DNA of 64,000 nt from NCBI RefSeq assembly GCF_021412565.1, contig NZ_JAKCLJ010000002.1:1-64000 (forward strand), written 5' to 3'. The stretch comes from Shewanella sp. AS1. Its GTDB lineage: Bacteria > Pseudomonadota > Gammaproteobacteria > Enterobacterales > Shewanellaceae. Position 1 is the first letter of the stretch; each line of letters opens with the position of its first letter. A program made the position numbers and the translations under genes. The notes under the pieces are model-generated. The model searched no databases. It worked only from the letters and a program-made list of their open reading frames with translations, and was not told the DNA's origin. This document shows, in pieces, positions 26,281 to 37,819 of this stretch.

Positions 26281-28974
26281 CTATTCGTTAGGCTCAGTAT
26301 CCGCTGCTGGCTCATCGGTTTGATCCACTTCAGCGTTGTCGGCCTGAACTTCGATAGGATTGCCCTCTTCATCTAGCTCAACCTCATCCTGGATCTCATC
26401 GATGCGTTGCAGACCAACCACAGATTCATCTTCTGCGGTGCGTATGATGGTCACACCTTGAGTGTTACGGCCAATACTGGATACACCCGTTGCCGGAGTA
26501 CGTACCAAGGTGCCCTTGTTACTGATCAGCATGATCTCATCATTTTCGCCAACCTGGACCGCACCGACGACTGCGCCGTTACGTTCGCTAACTTTGATTG
26601 AAACCACCCCTTTAGTACCACGGCTCTTAGCTGGGTATTCAGATAAGGCAGTGCGCTTACCATAACCGTTTTCGGTAACGGTTAAGATGGCGCCATCGCC
26701 TTTAGGCACGATAAGCGAAACCACGCTTTGGCCCTCTTCGAGCTTGATACCACGGACACCGGTTGCCGTACGGCCCATGGCGCGCAGCGCAATCACTTCT
26801 TCACCGGTTTCAGGATCTATCTTCACCTCACCGGTTTCAGAATCGCGGGCCTTCTCATTGAAGCGTACCACTTTACCTTCGTTAGAGAAGAGCATGATGT
26901 CATCGCTGCCCTCTGTGATGTCGACCCCAATCAGCTGATCGCCATCTTTGAGGTTAACGGCAATGATGCCGTTTGCACGTGGGTTGCTATAAGCAGTCAG
27001 TGCCGTCTTCTTCACAGTACCGTGAGCGGTTGCCATGATAATGTACTTATCTTCGGCATATTCGCGCACCGGCAGAATCGCCGTAATATGCTCACCATCA
27101 GCCAGCGGCAATAGGTTAATGATGGGGCGACCACGTGCGGTGCGGCTCGCTAATGGTAATTGATACACCTTGAGCCAGTACATCTTACCGAAATCGGAGA
27201 AACACAAGATGGTGTCATGGGTGTTGGCAACCAGGAGTTTTTCGACGAAATCTTCATCTTTCACCTTGGTTGCAGCCTTACCCTTACCACCGCGGCGCTG
27301 AGCCTGGTAATCGCTTAATGGTTGATACTTGGCATAACCCAGATGCGACAGGGTAACGACCACATCTTCTTCATTGATCAAATCCTCTAAGCTCATGTCG
27401 ATCTCATTGGCATTGATCACAGTTCGGCGCGCGTCGCCATACTGCTCAAGGATCTCTTCAAGCTCCTCTTTAATTACTTCCATCAGACGCTCTGGACTGC
27501 GCAGAATATGCAGAAGACCGGCAATAACCACCAGTAACTCTTCATATTCAGACAGGATCTTCTCATGTTCCAGACCGGTTAAGCGGTGTAGACGCAATTC
27601 GAGGATCGCCTGAGCCTGCTGCTCAGTTAAATAGTATTGTCCATCACGGATACCATATTCTGGCTCTAACCACTCTGGACGCGCCGCATCATCACCAGCC
27701 TTTTCCAGCATGCCTTGTACATTACCGAGCGACCAGCCTTGTGCAATCAGCTGCTCTTTGGCATCTGCAGGCGTAGGTGAGGCTTTGATTAGTGCAATAA
27801 TAGGATCGATATTGGCCAGTGCGATAGCCAATGCTTCAAGGATATGAGCACGCTCACGGGCTTTACGCAGTTCAAATACGGTGCGGCGGGTGACCACTTC
27901 ACGGCGATGAAGGATAAAGCTTTCGAGCATCTCTTTAAGATTGAACAGTTTTGGCTGACCATTGGTCAGGGCAACCATGTTAATCCCGAAAGAGGATTGC
28001 ATCTGAGTCTGAGCGTAGAGGTTGTTTAATACCACCTCACCCACTTCACCGCGCTTAATTTCGATAACGATGCGCATGCCGTCTTTATCTGACTCATCGC
28101 GCAGGCCGCTGATGCCTTCAATTCGCTTATCTTTGACCAGCTCGGCGATCTTCTCAATCAGACGGGCCTTGTTCACCTGATAAGGGATCTCGTGCACGAT
28201 AATACGCTCACGACCACTATCTTCGGTTTCAACATCCGCTTTGGCGCGCATCACAACCCGGCCACGGCCTGTATTATAAGCATCTATGATGCCTTTACGG
28301 CCATTGATGATCGCCGCCGTTGGGAAATCGGGGCCAGGAATGTGATCCATCAGCTGCTCGATAGAGAGACTCGGCTCCTCTATCAAGGCTAAGCAGCCTT
28401 TAACCACTTCTGTGATATTGTGCGGTGGAATATTGGTTGCCATACCAACGGCAATCCCCGAGGAGCCGTTGATCAGCAGATTCGGTACGCGCGTTGGCAG
28501 TACGGCCGGAATAAATTCTGTGCCATCGTAGTTGGGCACAAAATCGACAGTTTCTTTGTCTAAGTCGGCCAGTAAGGAGTGGGCCAACTTCTCCATGCGG
28601 ATCTCGGTATAACGCATCGCCGCCGCCGAGTCACCATCGATAGAACCGAAGTTACCTTGACCATCGACTAAGGTGTAGCGTAAAGAGAATGGCTGCGCCA
28701 TACGCACGATAGTGTCGTAAACCGCAGTATCACCATGGGGGTGATATTTACCGATCACGTCACCAACAACACGCGCCGATTTTTTATAGGGTTTATTCCA
28801 ATCGTTTTTCAATTCGTTCATCGCGAATAATACGCGGCGATGAACCGGTTTCAAGCCGTCTCTTACATCGGGTAGAGCCCGGCCAACGATAACGCTCATG
28901 GCGTAATCTAAATATGAATTCTTTAATTCGTCTTCAATATTAATTGGTGTTATAGATGAAGCCAGATCAGTCAT
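26281..28974 (-). CDS. gyrA: DNA gyrase subunit A
   Basis: The breakage-reunion subunit of gyrase, which introduces negative supercoils with GyrB. From the ATG at 28974 the product has 897 residues. A frame reaches 11 codons further, but this start aligns with E. coli ([18 protein letters not shown]). The active Tyr is Tyr122 in AAAMRYTEI. The quinolone region reads [10 protein letters not shown], with Thr83 instead of Ser and Asp87 intact. The C-terminal beta-pinwheel carries the GyrA box QRRGGKG, and the tail is acidic (from about residue 860). Confidence 0.97.
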   Translation of the reverse strand: MTDLASSITPINIEDELKNSYLDYAMSVIVGRALPDVRDGLKPVHRRVLFAMNELKNDWNKPYKKSARVVGDVIGKYHPHGDTAVYDTIVRMAQPFSLRYTLVDGQGNFGSIDGDSAAAMRYTEIRMEKLAHSLLADLDKETVDFVPNYDGTEFIPAVLPTRVPNLLINGSSGIAVGMATNIPPHNITEVVKGCLALIEEPSLSIEQLMDHIPGPDFPTAAIINGRKGIIDAYNTGRGRVVMRAKADVETEDSGRERIIVHEIPYQVNKARLIEKIAELVKDKRIEGISGLRDESDKDGMRIVIEIKRGEVGEVVLNNLYAQTQMQSSFGINMVALTNGQPKLFNLKEMLESFILHRREVVTRRTVFELRKARERAHILEALAIALANIDPIIALIKASPTPADAKEQLIAQGWSLGNVQGMLEKAGDDAARPEWLEPEYGIRDGQYYLTEQQAQAILELRLHRLTGLEHEKILSEYEELLVVIAGLLHILRSPERLMEVIKEELEEILEQYGDARRTVINANEIDMSLEDLINEEDVVVTLSHLGYAKYQPLSDYQAQRRGGKGKAATKVKDEDFVEKLLVANTHDTILCFSDFGKMYWLKVYQLPLASRTARGRPIINLLPLADGEHITAILPVREYAEDKYIIMATAHGTVKKTALTAYSNPRANGIIAVNLKDGDQLIGVDITEGSDDIMLFSNEGKVVRFNEKARDSETGEVKIDPETGEEVIALRAMGRTATGVRGIKLEEGQSVVSLIVPKGDGAILTVTENGYGKRTALSEYPAKSRGTKGVVSIKVSERNGAVVGAVQVGENDEIMLISNKGTLVRTPATGVSSIGRNTQGVTIIRTAEDESVVGLQRIDEIQDEVELDEEGNPIEVQADNAEVDQTDEPAADTEPNE

Positions 28975-29208
28975 AAACTGCTCGATCCCTTGAAATTTAG
29001 CTGACAAAATACTGCGTAATAAACAGGCAGTACAACAGCAAGCCTGAAAACGTGATTTTGCATTCTAACACAGAAAATTAATGTCGCTAGACCCTATTGA
29101 GATTTCCCTTCAAATATATGATTCCGGCTATAAAGCGCAATTTCCCTGCTTGCTTGTGCGCCAAAAAACTGACTGAGGTTTATCTGTTCGGTTCTGCGCC
29201 GATTATCC

Positions 29209-29236
29209 TTTGTTTCTCTCCCCCTATGGGTATAAT
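29209..29236 (+). promoter_or_regulatory. likely sigma-70 promoter of ubiG
   Basis: A perfect TATAAT at 29231-29236 is preceded by TTTGTT at 29209-29214 with a 16-base spacer, 39 bp before the GTG start. Confidence 0.55.
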
Positions 29237-29274
29237 GACAACAAAAATAAGGTCTCTAGTTAAAGGTGAGAATC

Positions 29275-29994
29275 GTGTCTAAGCAATTGAATGTTGACCC
29301 CCAGGAAATCGCAAAATTTGAAAAAATGGCTGAAACTTGGTGGGATCCAGAGGGTGAATTCAAACCCTTACATAAACTCAATCCGCTTAGGCTTAACTAT
29401 ATTGATCAAACCGTTGGCGGCTTATTTGGTAAACGTGTGCTGGATGTCGGCTGTGGTGGCGGTATCTTGTCAGAAAGCATGGCGCGAATTGGCGCGCAGG
29501 TCGATGGCCTAGATATGGGCCGTGAGCCGCTGGATGTCGCCAGACTGCACGCCTTAGAGATGGGCGTTGAAATCAACTACATTCAAAACACAGCCGAAGA
29601 TCATCGCGACAACCATAGAGGTCAATATGATGCGGTGACCTGTATGGAGATGCTAGAGCATGTGCCCGACCCTGCCTCTGTTATCCAGGCCTGCAGCGAT
29701 ATGGTCAAACCCGGCGGCTATGTGTTTTTCTCAACCATAAATCGTAATCTGCGTGCCTATGTTGAAACCATTCTCGGCGCCGAGTACCTGCTCAAGATGC
29801 TGCCTGTCGGTACGCATGATCATAAAAAGTTTATCCGCCCGGCAGAATTGATTGCCATGGCAGAGCGTGCTGAGTTGGTGAGTACAGATGCCACGGGCAT
29901 TACCTATAACCCCTTGACCGGCATTTTCCGCTATACCCAAAACCTCGATGTCAACTATATGATTGCCACAGTCAAAGATGTCGATGCAGATTAA
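29275..29994 (+). CDS. ubiG: ubiquinone biosynthesis O-methyltransferase
   Basis: Carries out the two O-methylations of ubiquinone synthesis with S-adenosylmethionine. The 239-residue product has the N-terminal [20 protein letters not shown] of UbiG and the SAM motif [13 protein letters not shown] (about 57-69). [10 protein letters not shown] and VFFSTINRN follow. The chosen GTG has AAAGGTGA just upstream; a GTG nine bases earlier lacks such a site. gyrA is transcribed away from it and the HAD gene overlaps its 3' end. Confidence 0.96.
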   Translation: MSKQLNVDPQEIAKFEKMAETWWDPEGEFKPLHKLNPLRLNYIDQTVGGLFGKRVLDVGCGGGILSESMARIGAQVDGLDMGREPLDVARLHALEMGVEINYIQNTAEDHRDNHRGQYDAVTCMEMLEHVPDPASVIQACSDMVKPGGYVFFSTINRNLRAYVETILGAEYLLKMLPVGTHDHKKFIRPAELIAMAERAELVSTDATGITYNPLTGIFRYTQNLDVNYMIATVKDVDAD

Positions 29995-30670
29995 GCCGCA
30001 TAAAGCCCCAATTTGCGGCGTGCTATTTGACTTAGATGGCACCTTAGTCGATACCGCGCCGGATCTCGTCCATGCATTAAACCTTGCTTTACTAGAGCAT
30101 GGTTTTCCCCCTAAGCCTTTGGAAGCTGTACGAGATGCGGCATCACATGGCAGTTTGGCCTTAGTCAGCGCGGCGCAGCCAGAGTTGCCAGACACAGAAA
30201 AAGTTAAAATACAGCAATCTTTGCTCTCTCATTATCAACAGATCAATGGCCAGCATTCTCGTTTGTTTGAGGGAATGGATACACTTCTATTGGCGTTAAT
30301 CAAAGCCAATATTCCCTTCGGTGTGGTCACCAATAAGGCGGCGCGTTTTGCAAGACCGCTTTTAGACACGCTTGAGGTTAACTCAACTAAATTAGCCAAC
30401 TTGATGCCGAGCATTATCAGCGGCGATTCAACTCGATACAGTAAGCCACACAGCGCCCCTATGCTACTGGCCGCCCAGCAGCTAAATTGTCCCCCAGCTT
30501 CCATTTTATATTTGGGTGATGCCGAGCGGGATCTTCAGGCAGCATATAATAGTGGTATGCAAGGCGGAATCGCCTTGTGGGGATATATCGCCAAGACAGA
30601 CAAGCTAGATAGCTGGCCCCATGATTACCGCTTTGAAACGCCTGAAGAGGTCATCCCATTAATTGACTAG
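29978..30670 (+). CDS. HAD-family phosphatase (phosphoglycolate phosphatase/MupP-like)
   Basis: A hydrolase of about 231 residues with the HAD motifs [16 protein letters not shown] (nucleophile Asp), VVTNKAARF and [13 protein letters not shown]. The family includes Gph (removes 2-phosphoglycolate) and MupP (removes the 6-phosphate of N-acetylmuramate in wall recycling). In Pseudomonas mupP follows ubiG, the same arrangement as here, so MupP activity is a fair guess. The coding region overlaps the end of ubiG. Starts at TTG 29963, ATG 29978 and ATG 29984 are possible. Confidence 0.85.
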   Translation: MSMQIKPHKAPICGVLFDLDGTLVDTAPDLVHALNLALLEHGFPPKPLEAVRDAASHGSLALVSAAQPELPDTEKVKIQQSLLSHYQQINGQHSRLFEGMDTLLLALIKANIPFGVVTNKAARFARPLLDTLEVNSTKLANLMPSIISGDSTRYSKPHSAPMLLAAQQLNCPPASILYLGDAERDLQAAYNSGMQGGIALWGYIAKTDKLDSWPHDYRFETPEEVIPLID

Positions 30671-30833
30671 TGCCCTTCGAGTGCGAATCTCAGCTGTCAA
30701 ACCCTGACTTCAGATCATATAGGGATCGCAGCGATCTTAGCCAGAACGATTAGAAAAGTAGCGAACTGTCAAAATCAAATTTTGTTACAAATGTGTTAAT
30801 CGAAAAGGACGAACACACCCCAAAAGACGCTTC

Positions 30834-30862
30834 AAGGGTTAGCCATTACTAACCCTTTTGTT
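30834..30862 (+). terminator. Rho-independent terminator after the ubiG operon
   Basis: AAGGGTTAG/CTAACCCTT perfect 9-bp stem with a 6-base loop, followed by TTGTTT. Confidence 0.8.
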
Positions 30863-30872
30863 TACCCCCAAG

Positions 30873-30881
30873 ATATCCACA
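30873..30881 (+). promoter_or_regulatory. DnaA-box-like site upstream of nrdA
   Basis: ATATCCACA differs from the DnaA consensus TTATCCACA by one base. DnaA regulates nrdAB in E. coli. A single site of this length can arise by chance. Confidence 0.3.
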
Positions 30882-30919
30882 ACTTATGCGATAAATTCCT
30901 TCTTGCAATATGCCTTCAA

Positions 30920-30935
30920 CCTCACTATCTTGTAT
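30920..30935 (+). promoter_or_regulatory. NrdR box 1 upstream of nrdA
   Basis: CCTCACTATCTTGTAT matches 11 of 16 positions of the NrdR consensus acaCwAtATaTwGtgt. Its distance to box 2 is exactly 31 bp, three helix turns, as in typical NrdR operators. Confidence 0.65.
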
Positions 30936-30950
30936 CTTAGAAAATATAAA

Positions 30951-30966
30951 ACACCATATATTGTAT
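30951..30966 (+). promoter_or_regulatory. NrdR box 2 upstream of nrdA
   Basis: ACACCATATATTGTAT matches 14 of 16 positions of the NrdR consensus. NrdR with bound dATP represses ribonucleotide reductase operons through such paired boxes. Confidence 0.8.
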
Positions 30967-31099
30967 GTAGGTCATAATTGTAGACACTAGGGAAGTGTGT
31001 TGTTTTTAACCTTTTCTAATCTCTTCAATTGTTTTTTACACGGAAACGTAGCATGAGCTTCTCCTCATCACGTTGCGATATTTACAAGGCTTATCTCCA

Positions 31100-33388
31100 A
31101 TGAATAGCAATATGCAAGTCACAAAGCGCAGTGGCGAACGTGAAATCATCGATCTCGATAAGATCCATCGAGTGATCACCTGGGCAGCCAATGGACTGAA
31201 AAATGTATCAGTGTCTGAGGTAGAATTACGTTCACACCTGCAGTTTTATGATGGCATTCCTACCGAAGCGATCCATGAAACCATTATTAAAGCCGCAGCC
31301 GATCTGATCTCCCCCGAGTCTCCCGATTATCAGTTTCTCTCTGCCCGCTTAGCCATCTTCCATCTGCGTAAGAAAGCCTTCGGCCAGTTTGAACCGCCAA
31401 GCCTCTATGACCATGTCGTCAAGCTGGTGGAAATGGGCAAATATGATCGCCATATTCTTGAAGACTATAGCCGTGAAGAGCTCGACATTCTCGACAGCTA
31501 TATTGACCACTGGCGAGACATGAACTTTTCCTATGCCGCAGTAAAGCAGCTTGAAGGGAAATATTTAGTACAAAACCGTGTGAGCCGTGATATCTACGAG
31601 AGTGCACAGTTCCTCTATATCTTAGTGGCCGCTTGCCTGTTCGCTAAATACCCAAGAGAAACCAGACTGCAGTATGTGAAGGATTTCTACGATGCCACGT
31701 CGACATTTAAGATCTCGCTGCCAACGCCTATTATGGCCGGTGTGCGTACACCTACGCGTCAGTTTAGCTCTTGCGTACTGATCGAATGTGGTGACAGCTT
31801 AGATTCCATCAATGCCACCGCCTCATCTATTGTGAAATATGTGTCACAACGTGCGGGAATTGGGGTCAATGCGGGCCGCATTCGTGCTCTTGGCAGCCCT
31901 ATCCGTGGCGGTGAAGCTTTCCATACCGGCTGTCTGCCTTTCTATAAATATTTCCAGACAGCTGTAAAGTCCTGCTCACAAGGCGGTGTACGTGGCGGTG
32001 CGGCAACCCTCTTCTACCCTATGTGGCACCTGGAAGTGGAATCTTTGCTGGTATTGAAGAATAACCGCGGGGTCGATGATAACCGTATTCGTCATCTCGA
32101 CTACGGCGTACAGATCAACAAGTTGATGTACCAACGCTTAATTAAAGGCGGCATGATCACCCTGTTCAGCCCATCGGATGTGCCGGGTCTGTACGACGCT
32201 TTCTTCGAAGATCAAGAATTGTTTGAGCGTCTCTACCTTCAATATGAAGCAGATGACAGCATTCGTAAAAAGCAGATTAAAGCGGTGGATCTATTTGCCT
32301 TAATGATGCAAGAGCGCGCTTCGACAGGCCGCATCTATATTCAAAACGTGGATCACTGTAACACCCACAGTCCTTTTGATTCAAAAGTGGCTCCCGTACG
32401 TCAGTCTAACCTCTGTTTAGAGATTGCACTGCCGACTAAGCCGTTAAATAACGTTGACGATCCCGATGGCGAAATCGCCCTCTGTACTCTATCAGCACTC
32501 AACTTAGGCGCCATTAAGAATCTGGCCGAGCTTGAACCATTGGCAGACCTTGCCGTACGCGCCCTAGACAGTCTGCTCGATTATCAGGATTACCCGATCA
32601 CCGCTGCCCACAAGGCGTCGATGAATCGCCGTACTCTAGGCATAGGAGTTATCAACTTTGCCAACTACCTGGCAAAAGAGGGTGTGCGTTATTCAGATGG
32701 CTCTGCCAACAGCATTACCCATAAGACCTTTGAAGCGATCCAATACTATCTCTTAAAAGCCTCGGTTAATCTGGCTAAAGAGCAAGGCGCCTGCCCTGCA
32801 TTCAATGAAACCACTTATTCCCAAGGTATCCTGCCTATCGATACCTATAAGCGAGAGCTGGATAAGATCTGTGACGAGCCATTGCATTTGGATTGGGAAG
32901 CACTGCGTGCGGATATCATGACCCATGGTCTACGTAACTCTACCCTCTCTGCGTTAATGCCTTCAGAGACCTCATCGCAGATCTCCAATGCCACCAATGG
33001 CATTGAGCCACCGCGCGGACTTATCAGTGTAAAGGCGAGCAAAGATGGACAGCTTAAGCAGGTTGTGCCGGATTTTGAAAAGTACCAGTACAGCTACGAG
33101 CTATTATGGCAGATGCCCAATAACGACGGTTACCTGCAGTTAGTGGGCTTAATGCAGAAGTTTGTCGATCAATCTATCTCTGCCAATACCAACTATGATC
33201 CATCGCGCTTCCCTGGTTCAAAAGTGCCAATGCAAGTGCTGCTAAAAGATCTCTTAACTGCGTATAAATATGGTGTGAAAACACTTTACTACCATAACAC
33301 CCGCGATGGAGCCTCTGATCGCCATGACGACATAGTGAGTCTGGAAAAAGAGGATGACAGCTGCGCAGGTGGCGCTTGTAAGATTTAA
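31100..33388 (+). CDS. nrdA: ribonucleoside-diphosphate reductase class Ia, alpha subunit
   Basis: The catalytic subunit that reduces ribonucleoside diphosphates to deoxy forms. The product has 762 residues; E. coli NrdA has 761. An N-terminal ATP cone (about 5-95) provides overall allosteric control by ATP/dATP. Active-site cysteines appear in FSSCVLIECGDS, SNLCLEIALPTKP and EIALCTLSALN. The redox pair at the C-terminus is CAGGAC. ATG 31100 aligns with E. coli NrdA; the frame runs nine codons further up. The gene leads an operon with nrdB and the ferredoxin gene. Confidence 0.98.
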   Translation: MNSNMQVTKRSGEREIIDLDKIHRVITWAANGLKNVSVSEVELRSHLQFYDGIPTEAIHETIIKAAADLISPESPDYQFLSARLAIFHLRKKAFGQFEPPSLYDHVVKLVEMGKYDRHILEDYSREELDILDSYIDHWRDMNFSYAAVKQLEGKYLVQNRVSRDIYESAQFLYILVAACLFAKYPRETRLQYVKDFYDATSTFKISLPTPIMAGVRTPTRQFSSCVLIECGDSLDSINATASSIVKYVSQRAGIGVNAGRIRALGSPIRGGEAFHTGCLPFYKYFQTAVKSCSQGGVRGGAATLFYPMWHLEVESLLVLKNNRGVDDNRIRHLDYGVQINKLMYQRLIKGGMITLFSPSDVPGLYDAFFEDQELFERLYLQYEADDSIRKKQIKAVDLFALMMQERASTGRIYIQNVDHCNTHSPFDSKVAPVRQSNLCLEIALPTKPLNNVDDPDGEIALCTLSALNLGAIKNLAELEPLADLAVRALDSLLDYQDYPITAAHKASMNRRTLGIGVINFANYLAKEGVRYSDGSANSITHKTFEAIQYYLLKASVNLAKEQGACPAFNETTYSQGILPIDTYKRELDKICDEPLHLDWEALRADIMTHGLRNSTLSALMPSETSSQISNATNGIEPPRGLISVKASKDGQLKQVVPDFEKYQYSYELLWQMPNNDGYLQLVGLMQKFVDQSISANTNYDPSRFPGSKVPMQVLLKDLLTAYKYGVKTLYYHNTRDGASDRHDDIVSLEKEDDSCAGGACKI

Positions 33389-33413
33389 GATCACTTAAGA
33401 TTTAAGATCACTT
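33380..33413. repeat. 17-bp tandem repeat spanning the nrdA stop
   Basis: AAGATTTAAGATCACTT occurs twice in direct succession (33380-33396 and 33397-33413). The first copy holds the TAA of nrdA. Confidence 0.9.
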
Positions 33414-33440
33414 AACTGATCGAGTGTGGATATTAATTTA

Positions 33441-33456
33441 GGGGGCACACGCCCCC
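33441..33456 (+). other. GC-rich hairpin between nrdA and nrdB
   Basis: GGGGGC ACAC GCCCCC forms a 6-bp stem without a following T run, about 20 bp before the nrdB ATG. It may affect nrdB translation or mRNA processing. Confidence 0.5.
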
Positions 33457-33476
33457 AATATTGGAAGATGCGAAAA

Positions 33477-34607
33477 ATGGCCTACTCTACATTTTGTCAA
33501 ATACCCAATGATGCCTCTCGCGAGCCTATGTTCATGGGACAACCCGTTAACGTTGCCCGTTACGATATTCAAAAGTACGAGGTATTTGAGAAGTTAATTG
33601 AGAAGCAACTCTCTTTTTTCTGGCGCCCAGAAGAAGTGGATGTCAGCAAAGATAAAATTGATTATGCAGCCCTACCTGAGCATGAGAAGCATATTTTTAT
33701 CTCGAATCTGAAATACCAGACCTTGCTGGACTCGATTCAGGGACGCTCACCCAACGTGGCATTTTTGCCTCTGGTGTCTATTCCTGAGCTGGAAACCTGG
33801 ATTGAGACCTGGTCCTTCTCTGAGACCATTCACTCGCGCTCCTACACCCATATTATCCGCAATATCGTCAACAATCCGTCTGTAGTGTTCGATGATATCG
33901 TGGCCAATGACGAAATTTTAAAGCGCGCCTCAGACATTGCTGAATATTACGATCATTTAATCACCCTCACCCAGGCCTATCACCTCCATGGTGAAGGCAA
34001 CCACGAAATCGAGGGTAAAGTGATTGAAGTGACACAAAGGGAGATTAAAAAAGCCCTTTATCTGTGTATGGTGTCGGTCAATGTCTTAGAAGCGATCCGT
34101 TTCTATGTCAGTTTCGCTTGCTCATTTGCTTTCGCCGAGCGCAAGGTAATGGAAGGCAACGCTAAAATCATCCGCTTAATCGCCCGCGATGAAGCCCTGC
34201 ACCTTAACGGTACTCAGCACATACTCAAGTTGATGCAGGCCGGCAAGGATGATCCCGAAATGGGCGAAATCGCCAGTGAGTGCCGCGACATTGCCACCGA
34301 AATCTTTGTCAAAGCCGCCGAGCAGGAAAAAGAGTGGGCCAAATACCTGTTTAAAGATGGCTCAATGATAGGTCTAAATGAACAGATCCTGTCTCAGTAT
34401 GTTGAATATATCACCACAGAGCGAATGAAGTCCGTTAATCTAATCAGCCCTTATGGAGAGCAGAGTAACCCCCTGCCCTGGATGAAGAACTGGCTGGAGA
34501 GTGACTCAGTGCAAGTTGCTCCTCAGGAAGTGGAAGTCTCATCTTATTTGGTCGGTCAAATCGATTCCTCAATCGATGAAAGTGAGTTCGCCGACTTTGA
34601 CCTGTAA
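33477..34607 (+). CDS. nrdB: ribonucleoside-diphosphate reductase class Ia, beta subunit
   Basis: Carries the di-iron tyrosyl radical used by NrdA. The 376-residue product starts [12 protein letters not shown] and is close to E. coli NrdB. The radical Tyr lies in [16 protein letters not shown], with iron ligands in [16 protein letters not shown] and [14 protein letters not shown]. The C-terminal SEFADFDL is the docking tail for NrdA. A frame extends 17 codons upstream to another ATG, but the present one aligns with the family and has GGAAG about 9 bases before it. Confidence 0.97.
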   Translation: MAYSTFCQIPNDASREPMFMGQPVNVARYDIQKYEVFEKLIEKQLSFFWRPEEVDVSKDKIDYAALPEHEKHIFISNLKYQTLLDSIQGRSPNVAFLPLVSIPELETWIETWSFSETIHSRSYTHIIRNIVNNPSVVFDDIVANDEILKRASDIAEYYDHLITLTQAYHLHGEGNHEIEGKVIEVTQREIKKALYLCMVSVNVLEAIRFYVSFACSFAFAERKVMEGNAKIIRLIARDEALHLNGTQHILKLMQAGKDDPEMGEIASECRDIATEIFVKAAEQEKEWAKYLFKDGSMIGLNEQILSQYVEYITTERMKSVNLISPYGEQSNPLPWMKNWLESDSVQVAPQEVEVSSYLVGQIDSSIDESEFADFDL

Positions 34608-34929
34608 TAAGAGTCTTTTTAAGAAGGCCCCTATCGTCAGCCTTCGCGGCCAGCCTGTGCTCTTGTATACCCAAGAGCACCAGAGTCTGCTGCATGCTTT
34701 AGAGCAAAAGAAGGTTAGACTATTTTCAGAGTGCCGCAATGGTTTTTGCGGCGCTTGTAAAACCCGCTTAAACAGCGGCACTGTCAGCTATCACACCGAA
34801 CCTTTAGTGGAGCTGGAAGAGAACGAATGCCTGCCCTGCTGCTGCCATGCCCAGACAGATCTGGATTTAGACCTCTCGTTCGATGAGGCCGAAGTGATCC
34901 ACTATCCTCGCATTATGAGTGTCAGTTAA
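34597..34929 (+). CDS. yfaE: 2Fe-2S ferredoxin-like protein, RNR maintenance factor (YfaE type)
   Basis: A small ferredoxin that in E. coli reduces the di-iron site of NrdB so that the radical can be rebuilt. The cluster ligands are in [15 protein letters not shown], with the fourth Cys in LPCCCHA. Location right after nrdB supports the role. The start is unclear: no ATG fits close to the domain. The TTG at 34597 overlaps the end of nrdB by 11 bases; an ATG at 34576 is the alternative. Confidence 0.88.
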   Translation: MTCNKSLFKKAPIVSLRGQPVLLYTQEHQSLLHALEQKKVRLFSECRNGFCGACKTRLNSGTVSYHTEPLVELEENECLPCCCHAQTDLDLDLSFDEAEVIHYPRIMSVS

Positions 34930-35029
34930 AAGAGCGCTTCTGCTACTGAGATTTTGTTGTTGGGCGCTTAGGCTGAACTTTGAAAATTCACCCCCAACAC
35001 TTTAGCACTTGGCTCCTCAGCATCATTTG

Positions 35030-35542
35030 CTACATGGATTTCTTGGCGATACGCCCATGGGTGGACGTTACCTGCATCAGGGCGGCGCTGCCATACCAGG
35101 GGTGCAGTTCCATCACCAGCCGTCCTGCCTGAATGGCAGGATCCGATGCGGTCAGCTCTTCGGCTTCCTTTACCGAAGTGACATTAAAGATGTAGATCCC
35201 TCTGAGCTCTCCGTCATCGAGGAACGGTCCTGCTAGCACAAGCTTTCCCTGTTTTGCCAAACGACCGATATTAGCAAGATGTGCTGCCTGTAAGGCATTA
35301 GCCTCCTTGGCATCTTGATCGCGATTGGGTCCTCGTTTTAAAAATGCCATAACATACTGCTTCATGCCATAGTCATCGGCGCCCAGCTCAGTCGCCAGCG
35401 CCTGATCGAACTGCATTTGATCGTTCTGAGCCTTATCAAGCTGAGTTTGCTCTGCATAGCTTGGTAAAGACACAGCCAAAGATACAGAAAATGTTGCACC
35501 TAAAAGGGCCAATCCAAGATAGACACGCATTTTTGCTCCCAT
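35030..35542 (-). CDS. exported YCII-domain protein
   Basis: A protein of 170 residues with a signal peptide (about 1-31, cut after PSYA) and a YCII-related domain in the second half: QYVMAFLKRGPNRDQ, HLANIGRLAKQGKLVLAGPF, GIYIFNVTSVKEAEEL and DPAIQAGRL. YciI proteins are usually cytoplasmic with a possible His-Asp catalytic pair; export is less common. Substrate unknown. Two starts (35542 and ATG 35530) both have good ribosome sites. The gene is separate from fadH, whose terminator precedes it. Confidence 0.78.
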   Translation of the reverse strand: MGAKMRVYLGLALLGATFSVSLAVSLPSYAEQTQLDKAQNDQMQFDQALATELGADDYGMKQYVMAFLKRGPNRDQDAKEANALQAAHLANIGRLAKQGKLVLAGPFLDDGELRGIYIFNVTSVKEAEELTASDPAIQAGRLVMELHPWYGSAALMQVTSTHGRIAKKSM

Positions 35543-35561
35543 TTATCTCTCCTGCTCAGAT

Positions 35562-35587
35562 TAAAAAAGCTCACCCTTTGGTGAGCT
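35562..35587 (-). terminator. Rho-independent terminator after fadH
   Basis: AGCTCACC/GGTGAGCT perfect stem with a 4-base loop, followed on the minus strand by TTTTTTAA. Confidence 0.9.
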
Positions 35588-35639
35588 TAAATTTCAATAT
35601 GTTATAGAGTATAGCCCTGTTAATGGCGTTAGATGCAGG

Positions 35640-37655
<2,016 letters not shown>

Positions 37656-37819
37656 TTAAACATCCTTTTTAAACAAGTGATTTAAATCAGCATACCTTTT
37701 ACTCAATTTAAGCTCAATACTGATTTCTGCAGTTCTAAAAGATTCATTTACAATTGTATTTCACACCCTAGACATTTTTCAGTTAGCATAGAAGTAATTT
37801 AGTCATAAAGGAGTGGATA

